DNA of 64,000 nucleotides, taken from positions 25,777-89,776 of the forward strand of contig SUZM01000009.1 of assembly GCA_015059965.1 (NCBI GenBank), in the 5' to 3' direction. Of the stretch, positions 8,222 through 17,875 are shown in pieces. Source of the stretch: Rikenellaceae bacterium. GTDB lineage: Bacteria > Bacteroidota > Bacteroidia > Bacteroidales > Rikenellaceae. The notes under the pieces are model-generated. The model did not search any database. It was not told the origin of the DNA and saw only the letters and a list, made by a program, of their open reading frames with translations. The stretch's first letter is position 1. Every line of letters starts with the position of its first letter. The position numbers and the translations under genes were made by a program.

Positions 8222-10350
8222 TATCTTACGACAGTATTGTTTCCACTATTGGTGCGCATGCCGCCTCCGCCGAAGCCACCCATGCCGCCACCGCCACCGA
8301 AGCCGCCCATGCCGCCGCCAAAGCCGCCCATGGCTCCTCCCATGCCGAAGCCGCCTTGCGAGGAGTTGTTGTGGTTGTTCTTATTGTTTTTGGCCTCCTC
8401 GGCTGCCTTTTCAGCCTCCTTCTCCAGGCGCTGCAACTCTCGTTTTTCGAGCAACTCGATCAGCGATTGCATCGTCACCGGAGCAAACATCTCGTTCATG
8501 TCCATCTCCAGTTCGATCTCCCAATTGACCTTCGTGGCAAAGGTCTCCTCACCCTCAGGGGTGATGTAATACTCGGCACGCTCCGGTTGGCGGCGCTCCA
8601 CCACATTTCCGGTATCCCACTTGCCGTTGCCGTTCATATCCTCGATGACACGGAATTTAATCTCTCCGGCCGGCACATAGTTGAACTGCACCGTACCCCC
8701 CTTCGAGGGCTTCTCCTGCTGCAGAGAGCCACTGCCATTGAGCAGCTGCACAATGTAGGTGGCCTCCTTGAGGCGGGGTTTGAGCGTGAGCTTCACGGTG
8801 GCATACTTCTCGGGGTCGAGGGTCGTATAGCTGCCACCGAGCGAGTCGTTCTGCTGCCCGGCCACATCGGTAAAGGTCCCCTCGGGGATGTAGAGTTTAT
8901 ACTGCGAGGCCGTCTGCCACTTCACATCCAGGTGCCAGCGGCGCATATTGGCCGTATCGCGGCGGAAATGGATCGGCACCCGCTTCGGATCCTTGCCCTC
9001 CTCCTCCAAGGTTAGCTCCACGGCCGTGGAGTCGAACCGGACGAGCGGATAATCGAAATCGACCGAGAGCCCCTTCTCGGGGTTCACCTCCCCCGTAAGC
9101 GAGAGCTTATAGCCGAAGGGATTGGGCTTTTCGGGCTCCTGGTACTCCTCACCGGCCGCCTCGGCCTTCTCACGAGCCCGCTCCTGCTTCTCGCGCTCCT
9201 TCTGCTCCTCCTTCGACTCCACATAGCGCCACGAGAGCTTCAGCTCCTGGGTCGTCTCCACAAGCTGGTTGATCGAGTCGTGCTTGAAGTAGGTGATGCG
9301 TCCGCGGATCGTGTCGGGGAGCTGCTCGGCCGGCATGTCAAACCAAAGAGCCACCGTATCGCGCCCCGTGGTCTGGGCATCGTAGATCACCCGCTCGGCC
9401 GGGATGCTGTCAAACTCGAGGGCTCGCACATCGGGATTCGGAGCTCCGAAGTAGAGCAGTGCCTGGTGTTGGCTGGGGCGCGAACTCTCGGTCAGCACCT
9501 GGCGTTTGAAGGCCTTGTCGGTGAACATGCGGAAGTAGAGCTGCGGGTCGGCCGTGGGGTATTGGCGAATCGAATCGTACCAGATGGCGAAGTCGGGCAG
9601 TTCGGCAGGGTTGCACTCCTGCTCGATAAAGCCCACCTGATCCACCCCGGGCTCATAGAGCTGGTTGTCGTTCGTATCCTCGATGGCGTAGACACGATAG
9701 GGAATCGGCTTAAGGTTCTGAGCAATGAAGATGCCGTTGGTCTCGGCACGGGCTATGGCCGCAGGCTTATGGTTGAAGAGGGTCGAATCGTAGTCGGGGT
9801 GCGACTCTAAGGAGTCGGCCGCAAAGAACCAGATGTAGCTCTTCGAGACCGAGTCGGCCTTGTAGCTGTCGGCCGTATAGCCCGAGCAGATCATCGAGTC
9901 CACCTCGTCGCCTGTCGAGAAGACGTATCGCATGGCGTGGAGCGGATTCCCCTCGTTGTTGTCTCGCAACGAACTGCCGAAATTCAGCGCATAGGTCTGA
10001 TTCTCGAGCAGCGTATCGCGAATCTGAATCATGATACCGCGCCCACGAACCGTCACCAGAGGCTTCTTCTTCATCTGAGGTGAAGTATAAAACTCCTTAT
10101 GCTGATCTTTGAGCTGGACGAACTCGTCGAATTCGACATAGATGCGGCGATTGTTGCCCACCAGCGGATAGCGGGTCGAGAAGTTGTCGGGCAGCATCGA
10201 GACAATAACCGGTGGCAGGGTATCCTTGGGGCCTCCCGTGAGGTTGTTGTTCACGGTGGCACAGCGCACCGTAAAGGCGGCAAGGAAGGCCATGATCACC
10301 AGAGAGTTGAGCCAAAAGCGGGCTATGCGTAAAGCGTTATTCTGTTTCAT
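8221..10350 (-). CDS. Ig-like-domain lipoprotein with Gly-rich C-terminal tail
   Basis: A 709-residue predicted lipoprotein (lipobox-like AAFTVRC, Cys30). The segment after it (GGPKDTLPPVIVSMLPDN ... NRRIYVEFDEFVQLKD) is the Big_5/SbsA Ig-like opening seen in a large Bacteroidetes lipoprotein family of unknown function. Beta-rich domains follow, with a charged coiled segment near residues 370-400 (KEEQKEREKQERAREKAEA) and another near 640-660. The last 40 residues are almost entirely G, F and M (GGFGMGGAMGG and similar), encoded by a GC-rich tandem repeat at about 8255-8345. It overlaps the barrel gene downstream by one base. Confidence 0.8.
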   Translation of the reverse strand: MKQNNALRIARFWLNSLVIMAFLAAFTVRCATVNNNLTGGPKDTLPPVIVSMLPDNFSTRYPLVGNNRRIYVEFDEFVQLKDQHKEFYTSPQMKKKPLVTVRGRGIMIQIRDTLLENQTYALNFGSSLRDNNEGNPLHAMRYVFSTGDEVDSMICSGYTADSYKADSVSKSYIWFFAADSLESHPDYDSTLFNHKPAAIARAETNGIFIAQNLKPIPYRVYAIEDTNDNQLYEPGVDQVGFIEQECNPAELPDFAIWYDSIRQYPTADPQLYFRMFTDKAFKRQVLTESSRPSQHQALLYFGAPNPDVRALEFDSIPAERVIYDAQTTGRDTVALWFDMPAEQLPDTIRGRITYFKHDSINQLVETTQELKLSWRYVESKEEQKEREKQERAREKAEAAGEEYQEPEKPNPFGYKLSLTGEVNPEKGLSVDFDYPLVRFDSTAVELTLEEEGKDPKRVPIHFRRDTANMRRWHLDVKWQTASQYKLYIPEGTFTDVAGQQNDSLGGSYTTLDPEKYATVKLTLKPRLKEATYIVQLLNGSGSLQQEKPSKGGTVQFNYVPAGEIKFRVIEDMNGNGKWDTGNVVERRQPERAEYYITPEGEETFATKVNWEIELEMDMNEMFAPVTMQSLIELLEKRELQRLEKEAEKAAEEAKNNKNNHNNSSQGGFGMGGAMGGFGGGMGGFGGGGGMGGFGGGGMRTNSGNNTVVR

Positions 10351-10359
10351 CGTGGGCGG

Positions 10360-12732
10360 TTATTTACGGGTGGTTTCGGGCCCCTCCGGATTTTCGGGCT
10401 CCTCGGGGGTTTCGGGGGTTTCAGGCTCCTCCGGATTTTCAGGCTCCTCGGGCTCCTCCGGATTTTGCGAACGCTTTGGCCAGGTGTAGATCGACCAACC
10501 CGCCTCATTGGTAAATGGGCTGTCGGTACGCCAGAGCTCGAAGTTCAGCGCAAGCTCCACATGGCCGCTGTCGGCCGTAAGGGTGTAGAGGGCACTGCAA
10601 CCGTAGCTGCTGGCCACCAGAATCAGGTAGTCGTCTTGCAGGAAATCCACCGTCAGAGAGGACTCCCCGCGTTCGGCCTCATAGGCGTAGAAGATCGGGG
10701 CTGTCTCCCCGCTCTCTTTATGGCTAAGGCGACCCGCGAGGGCATCTTCCAGCGTCTCGGGCTGCCACTCGGCAGGGTTATCGACCCGGTAGGCGTAGAG
10801 GAAGGCACAATCGAGAGCTATGGGATTCGACTCTTCCTCGAACTGAACGCTCAGGTTGATGTCGGCACGCACATTGGGGGTATAGAAGATTCGCCAGCCC
10901 GCCTCGTTGGTCAGAGGCAGGTCGTTGCGCCAAACGGGGAAGAGTATCGAGGCGTTGATTACCTTGTGTTTCGAAGACAAGCTGCGCAGGGCATAGCAAC
11001 CGCTCTCGTAATTGACCACCTGCAACAGGTAGTCGTCAAGGGGCAGGTTGGGTGAGATGGCTCCCGAGGAGGCAGCCGTAAAGGTGTATTCGGCCTCGAT
11101 GCGTTCACCGGTCAGGGTGTGGTAGAGGATACCCTCCCGGGCGTCGGCCAGGTTACGGGGCAGCCACAGATCGGGCTCCTCCACCCGATAGGCGTGCAAC
11201 AGCGAGCCGTAGAGGAGTCTTCCCCCCATAGGGGCCGGCTCGGGCTCCACATAGGGCGGGAAGAGGGGAAGGCGCTCGGTCGGCGGGGTCTCAACCTCCC
11301 CTTCGCTTTCGTCCACCGATGCCTTCTCGGGCTCGGGGGCTGGAGTATCGGGATTCTGCTCCTCGATATAGGTGTAGATCGTCCCCCGTTGGTTGGGCAT
11401 ATAGTGAATCTCCCAGCCCTGCTCATCGGTAAAGGGGAGACCAACGCGCGCCACCGGGAAATTGACGGCGAGCTCTGCTCCGGCCTCGCTGCGGTTGAAG
11501 TTGCGTAGCGCAAAGCTACTCTGCGGGCCATTGACCACCAGGAAGAGGTAGTCGCCCAGCGGGAACGAGCACTGCAGGAATTCCGAGTCTTTGAAGGGGA
11601 ATTCATGCTCGGGAGTGAGCTGCTCGCCCGTGAGGCGGTGGGTCAGCAGACCCACTGAGGCATCCTCCAGGGTGGCAGGCAGCCAATCCTCCGAGAGAGC
11701 ATTGCCATAGATGTAGAGGGTCGATCCCGTCAGGGGCTCCACGGGGGAGTTGTGGCTTCGCTGCAGGGTAGTGGTCACCGAGATCGAAATCGAGGGGGAG
11801 TAGTGGCAGACCCACCCCTGATCGTTGGTTACCGGGGCATTCAGATCCCAGAAGGGGAAGAGCAACTCGAATCCTTTATCCTCCTTCTCGGACTCCGATT
11901 CAGCACGGATCTCCTCCTCGGTGAAGGCTCTTAGGGCGTAGCACTGCTCCGCAGCATTGACCACCATCAGCAGGTAGTCGGCGGGCGGGAATTTGGCCGA
12001 AAGGTTTCCCTGCGTATCGGCCGAGAAGCTGTAGGAGGGGTCGATCACCTCTCCTGTAACGGAATTGACCAGACGCCCCACCTCGGCATTCTCCCAATCG
12101 GCCGGAGCCCAGGCTTCGGGGCTCTCCACCGCATAGGCAAACAGGCGCGAGGCGGTCAGGTAGCTCTTCTCGCCCCCCTCGATCTGCTGGCTCTTGGGGC
12201 GCACGACACAACTGATGTTGGGGACATAGTCGTCGTTGCACATCCACCAGTTTCCGTTTTTGTAGAAGGACTCCTCCTTCCAGGGCTGGAACTGCACCGA
12301 GATGTAGAGGTAGGGGAGGTTCTCAACCAAGGTCAGCTGTGTATAGCCGTAGAGACGCTCCTGCTTATTGACCACCAACAAGAGCAGCGACTGATAGTCG
12401 GGGGCGGGCATCATCTGTGCCTGGCCATACCCCTCGACCGTACAGGGTACACTGCTGAGGCTTGCCCCAAGCTGCTTCGAGGGGTCGCGCCTGCTGGTCA
12501 ACACCCCCGCCAGGGCATCCTCATAGGAGGTTGCCGTGTAGAGGGTGGTATCGGTGGCAAATCCGTACATCACCACATCGGTAATCGGGTAGAGCTCGTC
12601 ACCCGAACTCTCCTGGCTCCAAGTCTTCAGCACAATGCTGGTTTGGTAGCCGACATCCTTTTGGCAGCCCACGGCCATCAGAGCCGCAAGCGCAAGGACA
12701 AGCAGAAAGGATATATTGCGTAAATATTTCAT
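10360..12732 (-). CDS. Lipoprotein of five tandem repeated beta domains with Pro/Glu tail
   Basis: A 790-residue predicted lipoprotein (MKYLRN start at 12732, lipobox LMAVGC). An upstream TTG at 12741 is less likely. The body is about five copies of a 110-140 residue unit. Each unit shows LYAYxVxxPxxWxPxxxxDAxxGxL, then TGExI, then DYLLxVVN with CYALR, then FPxW and TNEAGWxIxYxPN; the closing GW motif is visible in VTNDQGW, FTDEQGW, LTNEAGW and FTNEAGW, with a degenerate first copy. A PEEPENPE-type tail of about 30 residues ends the protein. I do not recognise a named function; surface exposure and adhesion or sugar binding are guesses. It lies 9 bp upstream of the Ig-like lipoprotein gene. 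Confidence 0.78.
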   Translation of the reverse strand: MKYLRNISFLLVLALAALMAVGCQKDVGYQTSIVLKTWSQESSGDELYPITDVVMYGFATDTTLYTATSYEDALAGVLTSRRDPSKQLGASLSSVPCTVEGYGQAQMMPAPDYQSLLLLVVNKQERLYGYTQLTLVENLPYLYISVQFQPWKEESFYKNGNWWMCNDDYVPNISCVVRPKSQQIEGGEKSYLTASRLFAYAVESPEAWAPADWENAEVGRLVNSVTGEVIDPSYSFSADTQGNLSAKFPPADYLLMVVNAAEQCYALRAFTEEEIRAESESEKEDKGFELLFPFWDLNAPVTNDQGWVCHYSPSISISVTTTLQRSHNSPVEPLTGSTLYIYGNALSEDWLPATLEDASVGLLTHRLTGEQLTPEHEFPFKDSEFLQCSFPLGDYLFLVVNGPQSSFALRNFNRSEAGAELAVNFPVARVGLPFTDEQGWEIHYMPNQRGTIYTYIEEQNPDTPAPEPEKASVDESEGEVETPPTERLPLFPPYVEPEPAPMGGRLLYGSLLHAYRVEEPDLWLPRNLADAREGILYHTLTGERIEAEYTFTAASSGAISPNLPLDDYLLQVVNYESGCYALRSLSSKHKVINASILFPVWRNDLPLTNEAGWRIFYTPNVRADINLSVQFEEESNPIALDCAFLYAYRVDNPAEWQPETLEDALAGRLSHKESGETAPIFYAYEAERGESSLTVDFLQDDYLILVASSYGCSALYTLTADSGHVELALNFELWRTDSPFTNEAGWSIYTWPKRSQNPEEPEEPENPEEPETPETPEEPENPEGPETTRK

Positions 12733-12754
12733 CTTTTTCAACCGCTGCTGGTTC

Positions 12755-13261
12755 TTATCTCTCTTTTTTCTCTTCTTCTTTCAATTTTTGGTAAAGCTCC
12801 TCCATCCTCAGGCCGCTGATCGGATGGCACATCCGAGGCAGGATCTCACACAGGGGTCGCAGCACAAATTCGCGCTCGGCAATCCTCGGGTGGGGAATTT
12901 TCAATATTTCGGTCGACAGAATGCGATCGTCGTAAAATAGAATATCGACATCCATCGTCCGTGAGGCGTAGCGCTGGCCGCTCAGAGCCTTCTGCTCCCC
13001 CTCTCGAATGCGGTCGCGCCCAAGGTCGGCCTCCACCGACTGCGTGGCCCGCAACAACTCCTCGGGTTCCAGTGCAGTCTCGACCTCCAGCACCTGATTC
13101 CAGAACGAAGCCTCGGCCTCAAAGCCCCAGGGCTCGCTCTCGTAGTGCGCCGAAGCCTTCACAACCCTCCCCACGCGCTCCTCGATGAGGGTCCGGGCCT
13201 GCTCAAGCAAGCTCCGCACATCGCCTTGGTTACCCCCCGTGATCACCACCACCCGAGCCAT
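12755..13261 (-). CDS. folK: 2-amino-4-hydroxy-6-hydroxymethyldihydropteridine diphosphokinase
   Basis: HPPK transfers pyrophosphate from ATP to 6-hydroxymethyl-dihydropterin in folate synthesis. Visible motifs are the N-terminal GGNQGDV, the ESEPWGFEAEASFWNQVLEVET substrate strand, RYASRTMDVDILFYDD with the two Mg-binding Asp, and PHPRIAEREFVLRPL. The length (168 residues) is normal. The ATG at 13261 overlaps the holB stop as TGATG; a GTG one codon earlier is possible. Folate genes other than folK are not present here. Confidence 0.95.
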   Translation of the reverse strand: MARVVVITGGNQGDVRSLLEQARTLIEERVGRVVKASAHYESEPWGFEAEASFWNQVLEVETALEPEELLRATQSVEADLGRDRIREGEQKALSGQRYASRTMDVDILFYDDRILSTEILKIPHPRIAEREFVLRPLCEILPRMCHPISGLRMEELYQKLKEEEKKER

Positions 13262-14409
13262 CACTTCAAGCGGTTGATGCGCTTGCTCACGGCAAGGGCA
13301 AAGTGAGTAAATACGATCGTCGGGTTGCCATTCTGGCCGAGCTGTTGGAGGGCCGACTCGATCTCGGCCACCAGCGGCTCGATATTTCCATTCCCGATAA
13401 AGGGGGCAAATTTGCGACAGAAGTCCGCCTCCTCGCCCCAGAGGTAGCTGATCGAGGAGAGTCCCGCGTGGAGCATATAGCTCTCGCGCAACAGGCGTAC
13501 ACTGTCAAGGAGCAGGGCACGCTGCTGCTCACGGCTCAGTTGTGCCGCCTGCTCGGCCCAGTCCAGCAACTCCAGGTGCTTATCGTTGTAGCTCAAACGC
13601 ATCAGCGAGCAAAAGAGCGAGAAATTCTCCTTGCGCTGCAGATCCTCTTCGCCACCGGTGAGCTGCCGAAGTTCCAGCAGGTCGCCCGAGGCCAGGCGGG
13701 CCAGATGGCGAGCCTCGGCCGGATCGGAGACCCCCGCCCGAAGAGCCTCTGCCTCCAAGACCTCAAGTTCGAGGCGCGGCACCGAGATCTCCTGCGTGCG
13801 CGAGAGGATGGTTCCGAGCAGTCGCTCCGGGTGCTCCGAAACGAGCAGGAAGAGGGTCTTCTCCCAGGGCTCCTCGAGGATCTTCAGAAGTTTATTCGAG
13901 GCCTCCTCGTTCATCGTCTCGGGCAACCAGACGATCACACATTTGTAGGCCCCCAGAAAACTCTTGAGCGAGAGCTTTTCGATCACGCGGTCAGCCTCCT
14001 TGGCCGTGATGAGCCCCTTAAGGGTCTTGCCCAGGTCCAACGTATCGAACCACTCGCGAGGAGAGAAGTAGCCCTTGCGCTCGGTGAAGAGCCGACGGAA
14101 GAGGGGCAAAAACTCATCGCTCAGGACCGCCTCGCCCGACTTCTTGCCCTGCTTGTTCACCGGGAAGACCCAGTGCAGGTCGGGGTGAGCCAACTCGGCA
14201 ATCTGACGGCACGAAGGGCACTCGCCACACGAGTCGCCATCCTTTCGGTTCGTACAGTTCAGGTACTGCACATAGGCCACGGCCAGCGGCAGAGCTCCCA
14301 TGCCGGCTCCTCCCGTGAAGAGCTGCGCATGGCTGATGCGCCCTTTCTCGATGCTGCGCACCAGGTGGTCCTTCAGCTCCTGCTGTCCTGCGATATCCTT
14401 AAATTGCAT
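13261..14409 (-). CDS. holB: DNA polymerase III delta' subunit
   Basis: A clamp-loader AAA+ protein of 382 residues from the ATG at 14409 (MQFKDIAGQQELK); the open frame upstream of it has no family similarity. The P-loop position reads GGAGMGALPLA, lacking the GK[ST] of an active ATPase, as expected for delta'. The Zn-binding cysteines are at CTNRKDGDSCGECPSC, and the NKLLKILEEP segment (sensor/arm region) is typical. It lies 2 bp after the flippase stop codon and overlaps folK by one base. Confidence 0.92.
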   Translation of the reverse strand: MQFKDIAGQQELKDHLVRSIEKGRISHAQLFTGGAGMGALPLAVAYVQYLNCTNRKDGDSCGECPSCRQIAELAHPDLHWVFPVNKQGKKSGEAVLSDEFLPLFRRLFTERKGYFSPREWFDTLDLGKTLKGLITAKEADRVIEKLSLKSFLGAYKCVIVWLPETMNEEASNKLLKILEEPWEKTLFLLVSEHPERLLGTILSRTQEISVPRLELEVLEAEALRAGVSDPAEARHLARLASGDLLELRQLTGGEEDLQRKENFSLFCSLMRLSYNDKHLELLDWAEQAAQLSREQQRALLLDSVRLLRESYMLHAGLSSISYLWGEEADFCRKFAPFIGNGNIEPLVAEIESALQQLGQNGNPTIVFTHFALAVSKRINRLK

Positions 14410-14411
14410 TC

Positions 14412-15908
14412 CTATCCACGTTTTAAGACGGCCTTCGCCATCGCTTTCACATCTATCTTTTCGCGCCACACCAGGTAGGCCGCATAACCGGCCAACAGCA
14501 GCACATTCAACCCATAGTGGAGCACCGGCTGGGCGATCCGCTCCGCAGCCCACTCTCCGAGAAGGAAGAGCGCAAGGGCCACCCCGACAAATTCACCCAT
14601 ACGCTTCAGGTCGTAGGGGATCGGATAGTAGCGGCGCATCAGGGCGTAGCTCACCCCAACCATCACCACCTCCGAAAGGAAACGCCCCCAGGCCGCTCCG
14701 TAGTATCCCCAACGGGGAACCAGAAGCCAATTGGCCACCAAAGCGGCCAAGACACCCGCCCCGGTGATCCGGATAGCCAGCCCCGTACGCTCCTCGCGCT
14801 TATACCAGAACGAGAGGTTGAGCCACACCCCGCTCAGGACATTCGCCCCCAACACCACCGGGAGAATAAAAATTCCCTCGCGGAAGGAGCGCCCCACGAT
14901 CAGTGCGAAGAACTCCTTGAATAGGGCGATCACCAGGAAGATCAGCATCGAGGCCATCAGAAAATATTTCATCGCCGCGGCGTTCATCTGCACGAAGTCC
15001 GACTTGCGGTAGTTGGCCAAAAAGAAGGGCTCGGCCGCCAGGCGGTACATCTGCGTAAAGAGCATCATCACAACGGCAATCTTCGTAATGGCCCCGTAGA
15101 TGCCGAGTTGAGCCATCGCCCCCTCGGGAACCAGGTACTTGATCATCTGACGATCCAGAAACTCACCCGCCGTGCCGGCAATACCGCTCACCAGAAGCGG
15201 CAGCGAGTAGACCAAGACCACCGACATCAAGGCCCAATCGACCTTTGGCAGGGTGCGATCCACCGTCGTAAGGAGCACCAGCCAGGTTAGGAGGCTCGCC
15301 GCCAGGTTGGCGACAAAGACCCAGCCTACGCCGAACGTCGAGTCGTAGAGCCCCAGGAAGCCGAACAAAAAGGCCAGTGCCACATTGGTGGACACATTGA
15401 GGGCCTTGAGCAAGACGAACATCCCCGGTCGTCCCTGCTCGCGAAGGCGCGAGAAGGGCATCATGCCCCACACGTCGAAGAGGATGATCAGTGCCACCCA
15501 GACAATATACTCGGGATGGGCCACATAGCTCTCGCCCATCCATCCGGCCACTGTCGAACGTCCTCCGATCACCAGGAGCGCAAAGAGAATAGCGGCGTAG
15601 AACGACATCCCCCAGCACGAGGCAAAGAGCCTCCGCTTTTGGGCCTTGACCTCCGGGGAGTCCTTGGCCTTCCCGACCCGCTCCCCATCCGCCTCAGCCT
15701 TGGCGGCAAAACGGAAATAGCTCGACTCCATGCCCATTGAGAGCAACACCAAGGCAAAGGGAATCAAGGCGTAGACATCGGTCACGATGCCATAGGTCTC
15801 GGGGCCGAAAACCCGCGTGTAAAAGGGGGTAAGCAGATAGCTTAGGAATCGCACCACAATGGTGCTGATCCCATACACTGCAGTCTGTTTGGCCAACTTT
15901 TCGAGCAT
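14412..15908 (-). CDS. Polysaccharide/lipid flippase (Wzx-like)
   Basis: About 498 residues from the ATG at 15908, which follows AGGGGAGAAATT. It is a multi-pass membrane protein with 12-14 predicted helices. The N-terminus (AKQTAVYGISTIVVRFLSYLLTPFYTRVFGPETYGI) is the signature of the polysaccharide-biosynthesis/MATE-like export family, which flips undecaprenyl-linked sugars. No glycosyltransferases flank it, so its substrate cannot be read from context. It is the first gene of the minus-strand run; a possible -7 box (CAAAGATA on the plus strand) lies at 15940-15947. Confidence 0.88.
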   Translation of the reverse strand: MLEKLAKQTAVYGISTIVVRFLSYLLTPFYTRVFGPETYGIVTDVYALIPFALVLLSMGMESSYFRFAAKAEADGERVGKAKDSPEVKAQKRRLFASCWGMSFYAAILFALLVIGGRSTVAGWMGESYVAHPEYIVWVALIILFDVWGMMPFSRLREQGRPGMFVLLKALNVSTNVALAFLFGFLGLYDSTFGVGWVFVANLAASLLTWLVLLTTVDRTLPKVDWALMSVVLVYSLPLLVSGIAGTAGEFLDRQMIKYLVPEGAMAQLGIYGAITKIAVVMMLFTQMYRLAAEPFFLANYRKSDFVQMNAAAMKYFLMASMLIFLVIALFKEFFALIVGRSFREGIFILPVVLGANVLSGVWLNLSFWYKREERTGLAIRITGAGVLAALVANWLLVPRWGYYGAAWGRFLSEVVMVGVSYALMRRYYPIPYDLKRMGEFVGVALALFLLGEWAAERIAQPVLHYGLNVLLLAGYAAYLVWREKIDVKAMAKAVLKRG

Positions 15909-15947
15909 AATTTCTCCCCTCTTGTTGTTATATATCTTGCAAAGATA

Positions 15948-16297
15948 TATAATAAATAACAAATCCCGATCTCGTTTCCCGATTTTTCTCTATTTTTTCT
16001 ACTTTTAGCCCGATTCGCCCCCCATTCGGACGGATTTGGAAATCTTTTCCCGCCCGGGCCAAAAATCAGGCATGCTCACCTGTTTGCATCTGTCGAAAAT
16101 TCTTCGTATCTTGCAACAGCAAACCAATGATTTCCAACCAAGAGAACCGTACCCCAATAATTCTCTCCCAACTCCGGAAGCAACCGCTGAGAGATAAAAA
16201 ATAATTTCTAATTTCCTTATTACAGACAAGGATCCGGAACCAGAAAATACTCGAGAATTTACAATTACGAATGAGCTCATGAAAAACTGTTAAAATT
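15948..16297. other. AT-rich intergenic region, no gene seen
   Basis: This stretch between divergent genes is AT-rich and has only short open frames (for example 16066-16323 on the minus strand, which overlaps the start of the next gene) without recognisable content. I see no tRNA, strong hairpin or repeat in it. Confidence 0.5.
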
Positions 16298-17032
16298 ATG
16301 AAAAAATATATTATTTTGTTCACTTTTGCAATGACTCATATTTCGGTCTATGCACAATGGAGCTTTATGGATTATCGGGATGGCAAAACCTTTTCGACGG
16401 ATTCTGTTCACTATAAAATTATAAATCATCTTGAAAAGTTCATTCTTGACCAAGGTGAAACATTTGAGTTCTACAAAGAGATAATGTCAGAGAACTCGGA
16501 AGGCATACGATATATCGTTTTAGAGCGGAGTTCAAGTTTCCGCATAGGCGGGAGTCAATATGCCGACGGGACACCGGTTGTCTATTCGGAATATGCAGAC
16601 GAGGTTGCAGGAATCATCATCCCCCAAGCGTACTATCGTACAGCTATTTACCATGCCGTCCGTACCGCCTTCTCCAAGGAGGAGGAGCTGATCCCCTTCG
16701 CAGATAAAACGATCTATATTCGGGTGGTGGTCAATCCGCAGGGAGATATTTTAGAGACCTCCACGGCATTCCCGATCTGGAAGAGCCATGTGTTTCAACC
16801 CGAGCAGATCGCCACGCTTGAGTCGCTGATACGCAAGAATCTGAAATTCGAACTTTCCCCGAAAGCCAGGAATTTCAACTATTTCGAGGGACAGATCACC
16901 ATTCCATTTCGACACTATATCGAGGATCTGCCCGAAGCCGTGTTGAAAGAAGTGGAGGAGTCGTTTGGCAATCTGCCCTACCTTGAAGGCGGCAACCTGA
17001 CCGACCTGCCCAAGGCTGGCGGAGGGAATTAG
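16298..17032 (+). CDS. Secreted protein, TonB-C-like C-terminus (paralogue 1)
   Basis: A 244-residue exported protein with a signal peptide ending VYAQ (about residue 20). The C-terminal half (TIYIRVVVNPQGDILETS ... IATLESLIRKNLKFELSPKARNFNYFEGQITIPFRH) has the strand-helix-strand pattern of TonB C-terminal domains, but no TonB helix or Pro-rich linker precedes it, so an energy-transducing role is unlikely. It is followed by a paralogue in tandem. The first half of the gene is clearly more AT-rich than the surrounding genes. Function unknown. Confidence 0.75.
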   Translation: MKKYIILFTFAMTHISVYAQWSFMDYRDGKTFSTDSVHYKIINHLEKFILDQGETFEFYKEIMSENSEGIRYIVLERSSSFRIGGSQYADGTPVVYSEYADEVAGIIIPQAYYRTAIYHAVRTAFSKEEELIPFADKTIYIRVVVNPQGDILETSTAFPIWKSHVFQPEQIATLESLIRKNLKFELSPKARNFNYFEGQITIPFRHYIEDLPEAVLKEVEESFGNLPYLEGGNLTDLPKAGGGN

Positions 17033-17159
17033 CACAGCATAAACTGCTTCGGCCGGTCGTTTAGGGGAGCTCTCCACCCAATAATTTGCAAAGCATCATT
17101 CGATTGTTTATATTTGAGCGTTGAAACCACCACGGAACCCGCTAAACCGATCTGGAATT

Positions 17160-17852
17160 ATGAAAAGAATACTCTTACTAGTTACATTACTGAGTTGCTA
17201 CCATTCGCTATATGCACAATGGAGTGTATCAGATTATGAGCAAAAAAAACTTGTTACAGTTGATTCCGTAACTTATAAAATCGAGGCACCGTTTATAGGG
17301 CTTGTCGATTGGGAGGCTCACCCCGACAAGGAAACCGCGTTTTTGATGACCTCTGTCAGCAATAAATATAATGATGTGATAGGCCAATATAAAGATGGGA
17401 GTGTTGTAGAGAATCCGCATGAAGTTCAAGGGATTATAATCCCTCAAGAGTACTATAAGAGGCCGATCTATGAGGCTGTCCGTTCCGCGTTCTCAAAAGA
17501 GAGAGATTTGATTCCGCATGTGAATTGGACAATCTACGTTTTTGTCATTGTCGATTCTAAAGGAAATATTATCGAAACAAGCACCGGATTTCCCAGCACA
17601 AAGAATCATGTGATACAGCCCGAGCAAATCGCCACGCTTGAGTCACTAATTCGCAAAAATCTGAAATTTGAGGTAACCGAAAGGGCTAAAAAATACAACT
17701 TTTTTGAAGGCCAGATTACCATTTGTTTTCAGCACTACATCGAGGATCTGCCCGAAATTACACTGAAGGAAGAAGAGGAGTCGTTTGACGATCTGCCCTA
17801 CGTTGAAGGCGGCAACCTGACCGGCCCGCCCAAGGCTGGCGGAGGCAATTAA
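17160..17852 (+). CDS. Secreted protein, TonB-C-like C-terminus (paralogue 2)
   Basis: A 230-residue tandem paralogue of the preceding gene, starting at the ATG at 17160 (signal peptide MKRILLLVTLLSC ... LYAQ). It shares QPEQIATLESLIRKNLKFE, FEGQITI-F-HYIEDLPE and the C-terminal GGNLTGPPKAGGGN. Even the bases downstream of the two stops are alike (CACAGCATA-ACT-CTTCGGCCGG), so the duplication unit included the 3' flank. The N-terminal halves have diverged much more than the C-terminal halves, which suggests gene conversion or selection on the C-terminal half. Function unknown. Confidence 0.75.
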   Translation: MKRILLLVTLLSCYHSLYAQWSVSDYEQKKLVTVDSVTYKIEAPFIGLVDWEAHPDKETAFLMTSVSNKYNDVIGQYKDGSVVENPHEVQGIIIPQEYYKRPIYEAVRSAFSKERDLIPHVNWTIYVFVIVDSKGNIIETSTGFPSTKNHVIQPEQIATLESLIRKNLKFEVTERAKKYNFFEGQITICFQHYIEDLPEITLKEEEESFDDLPYVEGGNLTGPPKAGGGN

Positions 17853-17875
17853 CACAGCATACACTACTTCGGCCG

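Noticed and set aside
16066..16323. 85-codon minus-strand frame in the AT-rich gap
   Set aside because: Overlaps the start of a well-supported gene and shows only hydrophobic AT-driven composition.
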